A stretch of 15,631 nucleotides of DNA, from assembly GCA_029298735.1 (NCBI GenBank), contig JANSLP010000511.1, positions 1-15,631 on the forward strand, given 5' to 3'. A program made the translations under genes and the position numbers. Positions within the stretch are counted from its first letter, which is position 1, and every line of letters starts with the position of its first letter. Positions 1 to 8,992 of the stretch are shown here, in pieces. The stretch is from Ophiostoma sp. CBS 140.51 (lineage: Eukaryota > Ascomycota > Sordariomycetes > Ophiostomatales > Ophiostomataceae). The notes beneath the pieces are model-generated. The model made no database searches, was not told where the DNA came from, and saw only the letters and a list, made by a program, of their open reading frames with translations.

Positions 1-45
1 GAAAAGCTGGTGTCAAATAACGCGTTATTCGTGGACTTACGGCAT
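1..45 (-). other. Possible 5' end of a gene running off the left edge
   Basis: Read on the minus strand, an ATG at 45-43 is followed after two bases by GTAAGT, a consensus 5' splice site (donor at 40-39). The roughly 40 bases before the ATG are rich in A and C and almost free of T runs, as in fungal 5' leaders, and position -3 is A. A tiny first exon (ATG plus two bases) followed by an intron is a known arrangement in fungal genes. Without the intron the frame stops at once (ATG CCG TAA). No acceptor or second exon lies in the window, so identity cannot be given and the call is tentative. Confidence 0.22.
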
Positions 46-94
46 CTTGAAGTTGAATCGTTTTTGGTGTTTTTGGTGATGTTTCTGGCAAAAA

Positions 95-125
95 GGGTGA
101 GCGGAAAGGGGGGGTGAGCGGAAAG
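95..125. repeat. Two-copy direct repeat, 14-bp unit
   Basis: GGGTGAGCGGAAAG occurs at 95-108 and again at 112-125, separated by three G. On the minus strand it reads CTTTCCGCTCACCC and sits 50-80 bp upstream of the possible ATG at 45, so it could be a duplicated promoter or leader element. Confidence 0.75.
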
Positions 126-504
126 TAGGGTGGGTCACTTACTCACGGTTATGACAGGGACCCAGATACTGATACTGATACAAAGTCGACAAGATACAAA
201 ACGGGAATTGAATGTGTGAGAGTATGGGGTCAGAGACCGACTACGGACGCCAGCCAAAGGCTGCAGATTTTTTATTATTTTACTTTTTCACTTTTGGTAT
301 CATCAGCCTTCTCAGTGGCCCCCGCAAGGCGGTGGACGGACAAGGGTCTCGAACGACGAAAAGAAGTTTGAAAAGACACAAGAGGTTTGCGATGTGGGGA
401 GCCAAAAATAAGCCTCGTCAAAAAATACGAAAACCAAACGAAAATGAAAAGATATCAGGTCCCAAGAAGCCTTATCAAAGTCTTATTCGCGGGATTTTCA
501 GGGC

Positions 505-530
505 CAAGGTCTTGGGACCCAAAGACCTTG
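505..530. repeat. 26-bp near-perfect inverted repeat
   Basis: CAAGGTCTT (505-513) is the exact reverse complement of AAGACCTTG (522-530). The 8-bp centre, GGGACCCA, is itself nearly self-complementary, so the whole element is a palindrome broken only by one extra A. It could form a cruciform or bind a dimeric protein. No gene partner can be assigned. Confidence 0.8.
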
Positions 531-1250
531 ATTCAAGAACATCTGTCAAGGACGGTGCAATCCAAATTTCAAACTCGAGGACTGCGGGTGGGCAGTGGAT
601 CGTGGACCGTCGACTGTCGGCTCTAGTGGTGGATCTATCGCGATAATTCAGTGCAGAAAAGGACGTAAAAGACGTGAACAACCAAAACGCTCAAAAACCT
701 ATGACAAGGCCAAACCTCTCTGGCCAATCAGAAGCTTCATGGGACAGCTCTTGCACGCTGTTTTGCGCGCACACTAGGCTGAGGGCGCCGATAAGCTCCA
801 GTGTGCCCAGGGGGAAAGACGGGATGCGAAGGGACGAAGAACCAGTGAAAGAGGAATAGGAAGGAAAAGAAGTAAAAGCAAGGGAAATGCACGGAGTTGC
901 AAAATCGACCAAAGAGACCCATAAGTGGCACTTCCCGTGCCAGCCAATAGCGTGCTAGTGATAAGGATAGAATGTTTTAGGCATTGTCTAGCGCCTTGTG
1001 GCGTCTTTTCCAGTGGACTTTGTGTTCCTGGTAGGGTTTTGTGGATGGGGACTGCCGGCGGAAGGAACAGCCGCCTAGGCCACCCTCAGTAGCGGCAAGG
1101 AAAGAGGAAAGAACGATGAAGCTTGAACGGCAGTAGGAAGAATGAGGAAGACGATGTGTATGGAGGAAGGAGCGGGAGGGCAAGACGTAAACAGCAGGAA
1201 CACGGTGGAAGGGGCGACCGAGAGACAAAGATACTAAGGGAGCATCGAGA

Positions 1251-3154
1251 ACGTCAAAGGGCGTGCAAGACTGGTCTGAACATCACGACACAAGACTAAA
1301 TAAGAAAACCCGAGTTGTCCACCAGACATATCGTACACATACGCGTATGGAGAAAAGCCGGGTCCGAAAAACCATGATGAGGTTGATGGGGTCGATGGGG
1401 ATAAGGTCGGTCATAGTTATTGCTCATTTTTGTCGTTTTGAATTGTCTCCCCACAACGAGAAGCCAAGCTCATCTCCACGTTAGCTGCCGCAGATCCCCA
1501 CGTTGGCGTTCCTTTCTTTTCTTTTTTGTTTTGTCCCTTTTCTGAATTTTCTTTGAACGCTTTTGGTCGCATCAGATCCTATCAAAATATCCCATGCTCA
1601 TCCAGTGTCGTGTTTTGGATCTCTGATAAAGAAAGACTGTCGTTGATTGGCCAGATCAACAACACTACCCTGCAAATTCACGATCCCTGTACCGGAGGCG
1701 GCCGTTCATCCAACGTCCAACTACGCCAACCTCACAAGGTCGGGAACTCGCCTCCGAACTCTCACCCTACCCAGTCTGCCAGTGTTGATTGACAGGCTCA
1801 ACATCGTACGGAGTACGATTATTTGACTCCCACGGCTTCGTGATGTCGCAATGTGAGAACAAAAAGGGAAGGGAAACAAAAACAATAGGATGAAAACCCA
1901 TTGACATGATTTCTGCCTCATGGTCCATCTCCTTCAATGACGACTGGAGACAATGTACCTCTCTGTCATCCGGCGGGCTCCGCTTACACTGACACAAATT
2001 GCGACCCCAAAAACGTCAAATTCCCTCGTCGATCATCAAAAGATAACGTTTGTCGCTTCATCCTCTCGTCCTTTTGTCCTCTTGAGTTTTTCGCCTTTGT
2101 CTTGGCGAGCTTGATTCTTGGGGACCTGAGGACTTGGAGAACGTGGGGGAAAGGGCTTGGGCCAATAGCAAAACTCGCCCTCTACATTAAAAAATCAAAA
2201 GCAGGTCCTAAAACCGAAAAGGTGAGACTGAAATAAAGCATCTGGAGATAGCACCTGGTGTGCGTGGGCCACGATGTAATCTGTGCTCCGTACGACGTGC
2301 TCCGCATTTAAAACAGCATTTTTGAAGAAGAAAAATGAAGAGGAAAAGGAAAAAGGATGACATATCTGCAGGGCACGGGACCGAAGATCAATAAAGTTCA
2401 GCACAATGAACCATTCTCAAAGCAACCGCTGCCCAAGAGAAAATCACAACCATAAAGCGCATCATGCAGGAATTATAGTGGGATGGGAAAGAAGCTTGCA
2501 TTGAATGGGATAGCTGCAGATATCGTTGAAAAGACATGGCAATCTTGGCCTGTAGCCGTGTCTCTCGTATCTCAAAATCCCGTTTGCCATTTTTGACAGA
2601 AATCAACATTGACTGCAAACGGAATACGAGGCGGTCACGATGCAAATTCAAGTACAATTCTTACTGGGTGTAATGTCAGATAATATTCCCCAATTTACCT
2701 ATCATCCTCATCTTTGTTTCTTTACGGAAAATCGAGGCGGGGATTTATTTACTTTTTTATTTCATTTTTCTTTGTTTATTAATTCAAAAAGTTTCGAAGA
2801 AAATGTCGTTTTAACGTAAATAAATCAAAAATTCATCTGGAAGATAAATTTCTGGTATCTCATGCGAGACCATGAAGACCTTATTGAAAACATTCATCAA
2901 TTGTATCCATAAATGTAAATGAACATACAAGCAGAAAATCAAAATATTATTTGAACATATTCGTTAAGCACAGCCGACCATCTTCACGAGAGAAGGCATT
3001 TGATGCATGGAAAACACGTGATGTTTGTTGCATATTGAAAGCTAATCCTTGATGCTGTTTCACCACCCCCAAACAGCCCCTCATTTTAATTCGCATACAG
3101 TCTCTGGCAACGGAAAACCCATCGTAAATATACGATAAATTGTCGACAACTGAA
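1251..3154. other. Long gene-free region upstream of the phosphotransferase gene
   Basis: No coding sequence with recognisable domains and no tRNA or rRNA was seen. Bases 1515-1560 are T/C-rich and resemble a transcription-start tract on the plus strand, but the frame after it (1526-1792) has no recognisable content. CCAAT boxes occur at 1646-1650 (minus) and 2162-2166 (plus). About 2680-2960 is strongly AT-rich, with runs of T and TTTATTTA-like words. The last few hundred bases presumably hold the promoter of the gene at 3155. A non-coding RNA or a diverged gene cannot be excluded by eye. Confidence 0.5.
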
Positions 3155-4690
3155 ATGCCCTCGAAATCTCGGCGTACATGCGCCGACAAAGACGACTTGG
3201 TATGGGAGAGGCTGGATGAGTGCATTGATGCGTGGCTCGAGACGGTGAAAACCAGCGCTGTCTACCGGTCGGTTGCCAGCTTCATCCTTCAGTTCAAGCC
3301 AGGAAACGCAGTCGAGATGCACAGAGCGATGAAGGGTGGCTACAATATCGCGTATCGTCTAGAGTACGACGATGGGACCTCTGTTGTCATGCGAGTTCCG
3401 ATCAAAGGTGAGATAGATGGCTGCTGTAGTTAACTGATCTCTCATTAACTTAATTTCACCGTCTTAGACGTAGTGCCAGTTCAGTTTCAAGACGAAAAGG
3501 TGCGGTACGAGGTTGCTACTATGCGATATGTAGCGGTAAACACCAGCATTCCCGTACCACACGTCTACCATTACGGCATGGCGGCGGACAACCCGCTGGG
3601 CCTCGGCCCCTTTATCATAATGGACTACATTGAATATTACCAGTCTCTCTCAAGTGCACTACGAGATCCGGATCGGCCCGTCGAAAAAAGGCCTGTCTTG
3701 AATCCAAACATTGACGAGACTCGTCTTGCCTCCCTTTACAGGCAAGTGGCCAGTGTCCTTCTCCAACTGGACAGTCTGCGTTTCCCACAGATTGGGTCCT
3801 TGGTGGAGGATAAAGAAGATAAAACATTAGGTAGCATTGCTGTCAAAGGCCGTCCGTTGCTGGCCAACATGATTGATCTCATCATACACACGGACGCCCC
3901 AGCCGAGGGCATCCTCCCTCTTCCAAACACGACATACAGCAGTTCTGATGCCTGGTTTACCGCTTTGGCCGATATGCACAAGGCGCAGTTTGCTTTCCAA
4001 CGCCGTGACCTCGTGGAGGACGCGGATGATGCACGAGACAAGTATGTAGCCCGGCAGCTATTTCGTCAAGTTGCAGCCGAGGGTCGCTATTCGCCCAGCG
4101 ACAAGGACGACTCCGACCAACCACGCTTTGCTCTCTACTCAGAGGACCTGCGTCCAGCCAACATCTTGCTCGACAAAGACGACAACATTATTGGTGTTAT
4201 CGACTGGGAGTTTGCTTATGCGGCACCATTGTCCTTTAGCAGTTGTCCCCCGTGGTGGCTATTGATGGAGGAGCCAGAATCATGGTCGCCTGGCGGGCTT
4301 GCGGGCTGGCAAGAAACATACGAGCCGCGGCTGCAGTTGTTCTTGAGTGCTTTGGAGGGCGTTGAAAAAGATCAAACCTCACATTCTAGTGTTGGAGAGC
4401 CCCTTTCACGACGTATGCGTACATCTTGGACCACCAAATGCTGGATGCGCAACTATGCCGCTCGGCGTTCTTGGGCGTTTGACTTCATGTGGTGGAAGCA
4501 CCTTGACGAGGCTTTCTTTGGTCCCAACGAGGACCAGGACCACAAACCGCGGTTGACCCGGTTGTCAGAAGCGCAGCGAAATGCTATGGAGGCTCTCGTA
4601 CAAGAGAAGCTCAAGGAAGACCAAGACACGGAAATCACCGTGTGGATTGGAAAGGAAGCCGTTTCACACCTGGCAAAATATCTACTTTAG
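3155..4690 (+). CDS. APH-type phosphotransferase family protein, two exons
   Basis: Exons 3155-3407 and 3468-4690 join in phase 1 to give 491 residues. The ATG at 3155 has A at -3; the frame is also open a few codons upstream but without an ATG. The fold is that of the aminoglycoside phosphotransferase/kinase-like superfamily. GGYNIAYRL (about 61-69) is the N-lobe loop, VVMRVPIK (77-84) lies where the nucleotide-binding strand is expected, and GPFIIMDYIE (about 131-140) is the hinge. SEDLRPANILLD (309-320) carries the catalytic-loop Asp311 and Asn316, and GVIDWEF (327-333) the metal-binding Asp330. The usual HGD is replaced by SED, as I recall from large fungal-only groups of this superfamily. 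The substrate is unknown, and drug resistance should not be inferred. No signal peptide or membrane segment is evident. It is co-oriented with the next gene 429 bp downstream, and any link to the mannoside genes is unproven. Confidence 0.88.
3408..3467 (+). other. Intron in the phosphotransferase gene
   Basis: A 60-bp intron begins GTGAGA and ends TCTTAG, with a TTAAC branch-point-like word at 3445-3449, 18 bases before the AG. Splicing joins K84 to an Asp codon (G|AC) and continues the kinase-like fold without interruption. Unspliced, the frame reaches a stop at 3431-3433. Confidence 0.9.
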
Positions 4691-5119
4691 CAACAAGGTA
4701 CAAACGTGTGATGAGAAGAATTGTTACATCTTTGAAGATGCAAACCAAATACAACGCTCTCAAAGTTGGAAAGGAAAACCCATTACTTGTTTCGAATGAG
4801 AATATCAAGGCTGAGCTGTGATTGATATCGATGAACAAGTTAAAGTGAAAGGAGGAAGAAAAATGGACGGCAAAAGACCGGTAGCTCCGCTAGAAAACTA
4901 CTCACGCCCTTTGATGTGCATGTAGCCAATCGAAGACCATTGCTCACAGACTGGACACATCTCACTTTCTCACTTCACTTACTTCTCTCAAGGTCCTATT
5001 GGAAAATTACCATAGTTTCGTTTCTAAGATTGAAGATTGTATTGAGGAGAAATTCAAAAGTAAATACAAACAAATGAACTCTATTTCGAAACATATTGTT
5101 TGCCAACAACCAAAACACC
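4691..5119 (+). promoter_or_regulatory. Intergenic region: phosphotransferase 3' end and promoter of next gene
   Basis: The 429 bp hold no supportable gene. A CCAAT box lies at 4926-4930, about 190 bp before the next start codon. The final 60 bases are A/C-rich, like a fungal leader. An upstream ATG at 5074 opens a frame that overlaps the following gene out of phase until 5322. Its context is weak (C at -3), so it may simply be bypassed if transcribed. Confidence 0.5.
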
Positions 5120-5689
5120 ATGACTTCTATTCCATCCATCACCGTCACAGACCACGTCATCCAGCTCTATACGGCCTACCGCCACACGACGGACAACGAC
5201 GCCAAGGGTCTATTTTTCGCCGTCGATTGCCGCCAAATCTGCCGTCCCATTCCGTCGTATGCCGCGCAAGACCGGGTCACGATCGTGCGCTACCTGCACG
5301 AGTCGTCTGGTTTGAGTATTGATGGATCGGCTGTCAAGGAGGAGAAGGCCAAAAAAAGCTTCGCAACGATCCGCCCACTCCGTCCCGATGAGTATGAATT
5401 TGGAATGGACGAGCAGGTGAAGCCGGCCGGGTTTGCGACGGCAGACGACCTCAAAAAGTATGCTCTGGAGCAAGGCTGGATCGGCATGCGTGTCGACTTG
5501 TGGGATGAAGAGGAGGGCGAACTGACGGCAGATGGTCAACCGCAGGGCACGCTGATCAAAGTGCAGTACTGGTATGGAAAGGAACAAAAGGAAGATGGGA
5601 CTGCAGACTGGATTCAAGTCCTTCACGACATCATGTACATTGGACAGTTGGATGGCACGCAGGGAAAGGAGGGAGAGTTGATCGAGTAA
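5120..5689 (+). CDS. Small fungal protein, probably NTF2/SnoaL-like fold
   Basis: A single exon encodes 189 residues. The ATG at 5120 sits in an ACCATG context with A at -3; upstream in-frame codons offer no other ATG. The N-terminal 55 residues (ITVTDHVIQLYTAYRHTTDN, then LFFAVDCRQICRPIP and a VTIVRYL helix) resemble the opening helix and first strands of NTF2/SnoaL-like alpha+beta proteins. The C-terminal part has alternating strands (TLIKVQYWYG) and ends in an acidic tail. This assignment rests on pattern and on recalled similarity to fungal hypothetical proteins, and no catalytic residues can be named. No signal peptide is seen. It converges on the beta-mannosidase gene with only 48 bp between stop codons, so the 3' UTRs probably overlap as antisense transcripts. 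A role in mannoside metabolism is not indicated. Confidence 0.78.
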   Translation: MTSIPSITVTDHVIQLYTAYRHTTDNDAKGLFFAVDCRQICRPIPSYAAQDRVTIVRYLHESSGLSIDGSAVKEEKAKKSFATIRPLRPDEYEFGMDEQVKPAGFATADDLKKYALEQGWIGMRVDLWDEEEGELTADGQPQGTLIKVQYWYGKEQKEDGTADWIQVLHDIMYIGQLDGTQGKEGELIE

Positions 5690-5737
5690 ACTATTTTCAG
5701 CTCCGACAAGAACGAATAATATTGATATCCAGTCCAT

Positions 5738-8399
5738 CTACATACCGTAGTACCGCACGTCGACAGTGTCCGTCCGCGACAGACCGTCTGCATCGATGCT
5801 GTACACATCACCGGGGTACACGTCCACGCCGTTGTCGGACCACGTCACCTTCTTATCGGGCGACGCCGACAGCTCCAGACCCTTGATGGGCACGTTCGTA
5901 GTGATCTCCACACGTCCGTCAAAGACAATGACCTTGACACCGCTGTCTTTGGGGCTGGCAAGAGAGACATGCTTGAGTGGCTGTGGCCAGTCAGATGCGC
6001 GGCTCAGTACAGTACCCGACGCATCACGCAACACGGCCTGCACGGCCATCTTGTTGTCCACGGCCAAACCGCGCAGCAGCTCGGTCGTCTCGTTGGCTGT
6101 CAAAGTCTCGCCCTTCAGCGTATTGGTCAACACTACAGCCCCAGAGACAATGTCAAAGAGCGTGACAGTGATGTCGGCCACGTGCTGTGACAGGCTGGCA
6201 TTGGCCACCCACACGTCAATGTGTGACCGGCGCGGCTTCAAAGCCTCTAGTGTGTTCTTGCCTTCTTCGACGGCGACATACGTCCGGCCAATGTCGACGA
6301 CCAGTGGTGCCGAGTGTCGTTTCACAGCGTAAAACGCCAGTTTGCGCTCCCCGTAAAAGTCAATCAGGGCCCAGCTCGAGACCGGCCAGCAGTCGTTGAT
6401 TTGCCATACCAGCTGGCCGCCGCAGTACTCGCGCCGCCGGCCCTTCCACTGACGGCGACAGCTGCGGACGGCCGCCGACAAACACTCGGCCTGCATCAGC
6501 TGTGAGGCATAGATCCAGCTGTCTAGGTCGACTGACTTGAGTCGAATGTTTTCCAAAATGTAGGAGCCCAGACGGCGTTCACCACCGTCGGCCTTGTTGT
6601 GGAGGTCAAGGACAGAAGACTGTGGGTAGCGTTGGGTTGGGTCGGTAACATACTTTTCGACGGACCGGCGCGGTGGGAAGGACATCATGCCAAACTCGGA
6701 CACAAAGCGGCCCGTCAGCTTGGGCCAATTTTGATACGGCTCTTGGGTACCGTGCCAGATGTTCCACATGTGGATGTCGCCCATGGTGGCATCCTCTGTG
6801 TTGACACCCCCCCAGGGTGAGCCCGGGTGGTAGGGGACCTGGGGGCTGAAAGTGGTCACCACTTGTGGGAGGGTACGCTCGTACAGTGTGCGCGCCGGGA
6901 AGTTGGTGACCGTCCAGTCGCCGCTGTTGTCGTTCTGGTCCCAGTCCAGACTGAGCTGCTCGGCCACCTGATAGTCCTCGTTGTTGCCGGCATACAAGAC
7001 AATGGAACAGAACCGGCGCATTCGGCGAACCTGGTCCTCGGCTTCGCGCTTGACACTCTGGGCGAAGCTGTCGTGGCACGGGTAGACACCGCAGGCAAAC
7101 ATGAAATCCTGCCACACGAGCACACCGCGCTCGTCACACTGGTCATAAAAGGCGTCATGCTCGTACAAGCCGCCACCCCAGACACGCAGCATGTTCTGGT
7201 TGCTGGCGACGCACTCGTCGACGGACTGGCGGTAGTCGTCGTCAGTCAGGGTCGTCAAAAACGAATGACGTGGGATCCAGTTGGAACCAGAGATGTAGAC
7301 GGCCTCATTGTTGACCTCAAAGTAGAAGCTGGTGCCGGGAGCATCGAGCAGAGGTTCCTGAACTAGGCGCACACGGCGGATACCGACACGGGTCGTGGAT
7401 GTAGCCAATACAGCAGAAGAAGACGATGACTCCTCGCCGGCCGCAAAGACTTCGAGCTTGACAGTGTAAAAAACCTGCGGGCCGTGGTTCATGGGGCACC
7501 ACAGCTCTGGCTGGACCAGGATCGTAGACAAAGAGCCACTTGTGGCACCAGCAGGCAACGATGTCGACAAGAGGATAGACCATCCGCTGGGCGAGGTCAC
7601 TGTGGCCTGTACGACGACATCCTTGGGCACATCGGCTGCAAAAGAAATGTCCAGCTTGGCCTCCTGGAGGTCATCTGACACCACGGCATCGGCAAACACG
7701 TCGTAGAGGGCCGCCGCATCGTATGTCTCGAGGCGGATCTCGCGGTACGGGCCACACGTCAAGAATGTTGGGCCCCAATCCCAGCCATAGTGGTACTGGG
7801 CCTTGCGCACATGCACACGAGAGCTGTCACCGTTGAAACACTTGAGTTGGCCCAGCTTGGCCTCAATGGCCTTGCCCTCGTTGAGAGCGCTGCGGAAGAC
7901 GATACACAGATTGTTGGCGCCTTCTCTCAAAGTGCCCTGAACGTCCACGCGGTGGGTGTGGAACATGTTGTTCGACTCCAAAATCAGCTTGTCGTTGAGG
8001 TAGACGGCAGCAAATGTGTCGAGGCCGTCAAAGACGAGCCCCTGGCGAGCCGCGCTGGCGGTGTTGGCAGTCGCCTTGAAGCTGCACTCGTACTCCCAGT
8101 CGGCCTCGCCAACCCACTGCACGAGCTTCTCGTTCTCGTCCAGAAACGGATCTGGGATGCGGCCAGCATCGATGAGGTCGGTGAAGATTTCGGTTGTGGG
8201 CTTGTCGTGCTTGCATGGCGTCCACTCATTTTGTTCTTGCTGCTTGTCGTGTCGGCGCCATCTCCAGCCGGAGAGCGTCTGTGAGGCAAATGCTTGGGGG
8301 CTGTTGAGGAGTTGTTAGTAAATTGGCGTCAAAATAAACAGCAAATTGTTAGACTTACCCTTGCACCTTGTCAGATTGGGGGATGGCAATGACGGCCAT
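5738..8399 (-). CDS. mndB: GH2 beta-mannosidase, intracellular clade B type, two exons
   Basis: Exons 8399-8359 and 8300-5738 join to give 867 residues, a normal length for fungal GH2 beta-mannosidases. The start has a good context (CACAATGG). The enzyme removes terminal beta-D-mannose from manno-oligosaccharides or Man-beta-GlcNAc by a retaining mechanism. The N-terminal jelly-roll includes IPDPF, NEKLVQWVGEADWEYE (about residues 68-83) and HYGWDWGP (about 184-191). The acid/base is Glu455 in AGNNEDYQ and the nucleophile Glu549 in FVSEFGMMSFP. Beta-sandwich domains follow to the C-terminus. No signal peptide is visible, which fits the cytosolic clade B (MndB) rather than secreted MndA. It shares a divergent promoter with the Zn2Cys6 gene. 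A TATA box and a CGG-N7-CCG palindrome lie about 140-155 bp upstream. The family is certain; substrate linkage and exact preference are inferred. Confidence 0.96.
8301..8358 (-). other. Intron near the 5' end of the beta-mannosidase gene
   Basis: On the minus strand a 58-bp intron begins GTAAGT at 8358, carries a perfect ACTAAC branch point at 8319-8314 and ends CAACAG at 8301. It separates a 41-base first exon (MAVIAIPQSDKVQ plus two bases) from the rest. Splicing restores the conserved N-terminal beta-mannosidase segment that would otherwise lack an ATG. Confidence 0.94.
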
Positions 8400-8461
8400 T
8401 GTGAAGTTGTGTGATGGTTAGAGGAGAGGAGAGAAAGGGTCGAATGTCAAGTTTGGACAAG

Positions 8462-8497
8462 TCAAAGAACCGTCCAGAGGATGCCGATGGAAGCCAT
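8462..8497 (-). other. Possible 11-codon upstream ORF of the beta-mannosidase gene
   Basis: On the minus strand an ATG at 8497 (G at -3, G at +4) opens MASIGILWTVL followed by TGA at 8464-8462, 62 bases before the real start. It lies 39 bp downstream of the TATA box, so whether it is in the mRNA depends on the exact transcription start. Confidence 0.35.
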
Positions 8498-8510
8498 CTC
8501 GTGATACTTT

Positions 8511-8527
8511 CGTCTCCAAACGAGACG
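8511..8527. repeat. Short inverted repeat near the beta-mannosidase transcription start
   Basis: CGTCTC (8511-8516) and GAGACG (8522-8527) are exact inverted copies around a 5-bp spacer. The element lies 9-25 bp downstream of the TATA box on the minus strand, so it could be an operator-like site or an mRNA hairpin at the 5' end. Confidence 0.55.
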
Positions 8528-8535
8528 CACTTTCC

Positions 8536-8542
8536 ATATATA
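8536..8542 (-). promoter_or_regulatory. TATA box of the beta-mannosidase gene
   Basis: The minus strand reads TATATAT, 137 bp upstream of the start codon, leaving space for a leader of roughly 100 bases that is CT-rich just before the ATG. Confidence 0.6.
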
Positions 8543-8555
8543 CGGTCGTGTACCG
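8543..8555. promoter_or_regulatory. CGG-N7-CCG palindrome, candidate zinc-cluster binding site
   Basis: Inverted CGG triplets seven bases apart form a classic Zn2Cys6 dimer site geometry. The site abuts the TATA box of the beta-mannosidase gene, and a Zn2Cys6 gene lies on the other side of the same promoter. Binding is inferred from motif and position alone. Confidence 0.45.
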
Positions 8556-8572
8556 CCACATGCTAAGGATGT

Positions 8573-8592
8573 AGGTGTTGACAGGTGTTGAC
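8573..8592. repeat. Perfect tandem duplication of a 10-bp word
   Basis: AGGTGTTGAC is repeated twice head-to-tail, 174-193 bp upstream of the beta-mannosidase start. The first nine bases recur at 11923-11931 in the GH130 promoter, in the same orientation relative to the gene. Confidence 0.8.
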
Positions 8593-8967
8593 GTCAAGCA
8601 AGGAAGGTATCGAAGCTGTCAAAGACGCCGACGTTTTCTCCGACGCTGTGAAAGTGTTAAGTCGAGAATGGCCCAACAGAAACCACTAACAAGCGACAAA
8701 AGCGACAAACTCCACCAAGTGGCCGCCGCCGTTCCCGCCGCCAGGCTAGTTGACACTGGCGAGGAGAGGAGATGGACTGGAGACGATGGGCCGGTCTGCG
8801 GTAAAGAGTGAGGAGAAGAGGAGAAGACTTGAGCTAAGGGGCTAGAAAGATTGCCTCTGAGGGGAAGTCATTGAGTGACTGCTACATGAAAGAGGAAAGA
8901 GCGATCGTTGACTTCCGCGCCGTTCTCGCTAACAGAAAGAGCTAACAGTGAACGGAGCGTACCTTCT

Positions 8968-8992
8968 GTAAACGGACGGCCGTAAACGGCCG
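8968..8992. repeat. CGG-rich repeat and palindrome upstream of the regulator gene
   Basis: GTAAACGG occurs at 8968-8975 and 8982-8989, with the perfect palindrome ACGGCCGT (8976-8983) between them and a further ACGGCCG at 8986-8992. Clustered CGG triplets about 210-235 bp before the Zn2Cys6 start codon could serve autoregulation (inference). Confidence 0.55.

Larger units (their letters stand above)
46..1250 (-). promoter_or_regulatory. Gene-free region, possible promoter of the left-edge gene
   Basis: No supportable coding sequence. The plus strand carries long purine-rich stretches (about 825-895 and 1095-1190), which are CT-rich on the minus strand, a composition common upstream of fungal genes. 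CCAAT boxes lie at 724-728 and 944-948. A 14-bp direct repeat (95-108 and 112-125) and a 26-bp near-perfect inverted repeat (505-530) also lie here. The open frames in this stretch are short, overlap one another in conflicting frames and show no recognisable domain. The promoter role is inferred from composition only. Confidence 0.3.

Noticed and set aside
98..127. CRISPR-like or mobile-element repeat
   Set aside because: Only two copies three bases apart and a eukaryotic context; a simple local duplication explains it.
212..646. 144-codon open frame on the plus strand
   Set aside because: Composition is promoter-like, it overlaps other frames on both strands, and the translation shows no domain or coding bias.
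3155..4690. Antibiotic resistance gene
   Set aside because: Similarity is only to the broad APH/kinase superfamily; fungi carry many such genes with no link to drug resistance.
5210..5737. 175-codon antisense frame over the small protein gene
   Set aside because: The sense frame has a good ATG context and fold-like content; the antisense frame has neither.
6827..7366. 179-codon plus-strand frame inside the beta-mannosidase gene
   Set aside because: It lies wholly within the conserved catalytic part of the GH2 enzyme and is a shadow frame.
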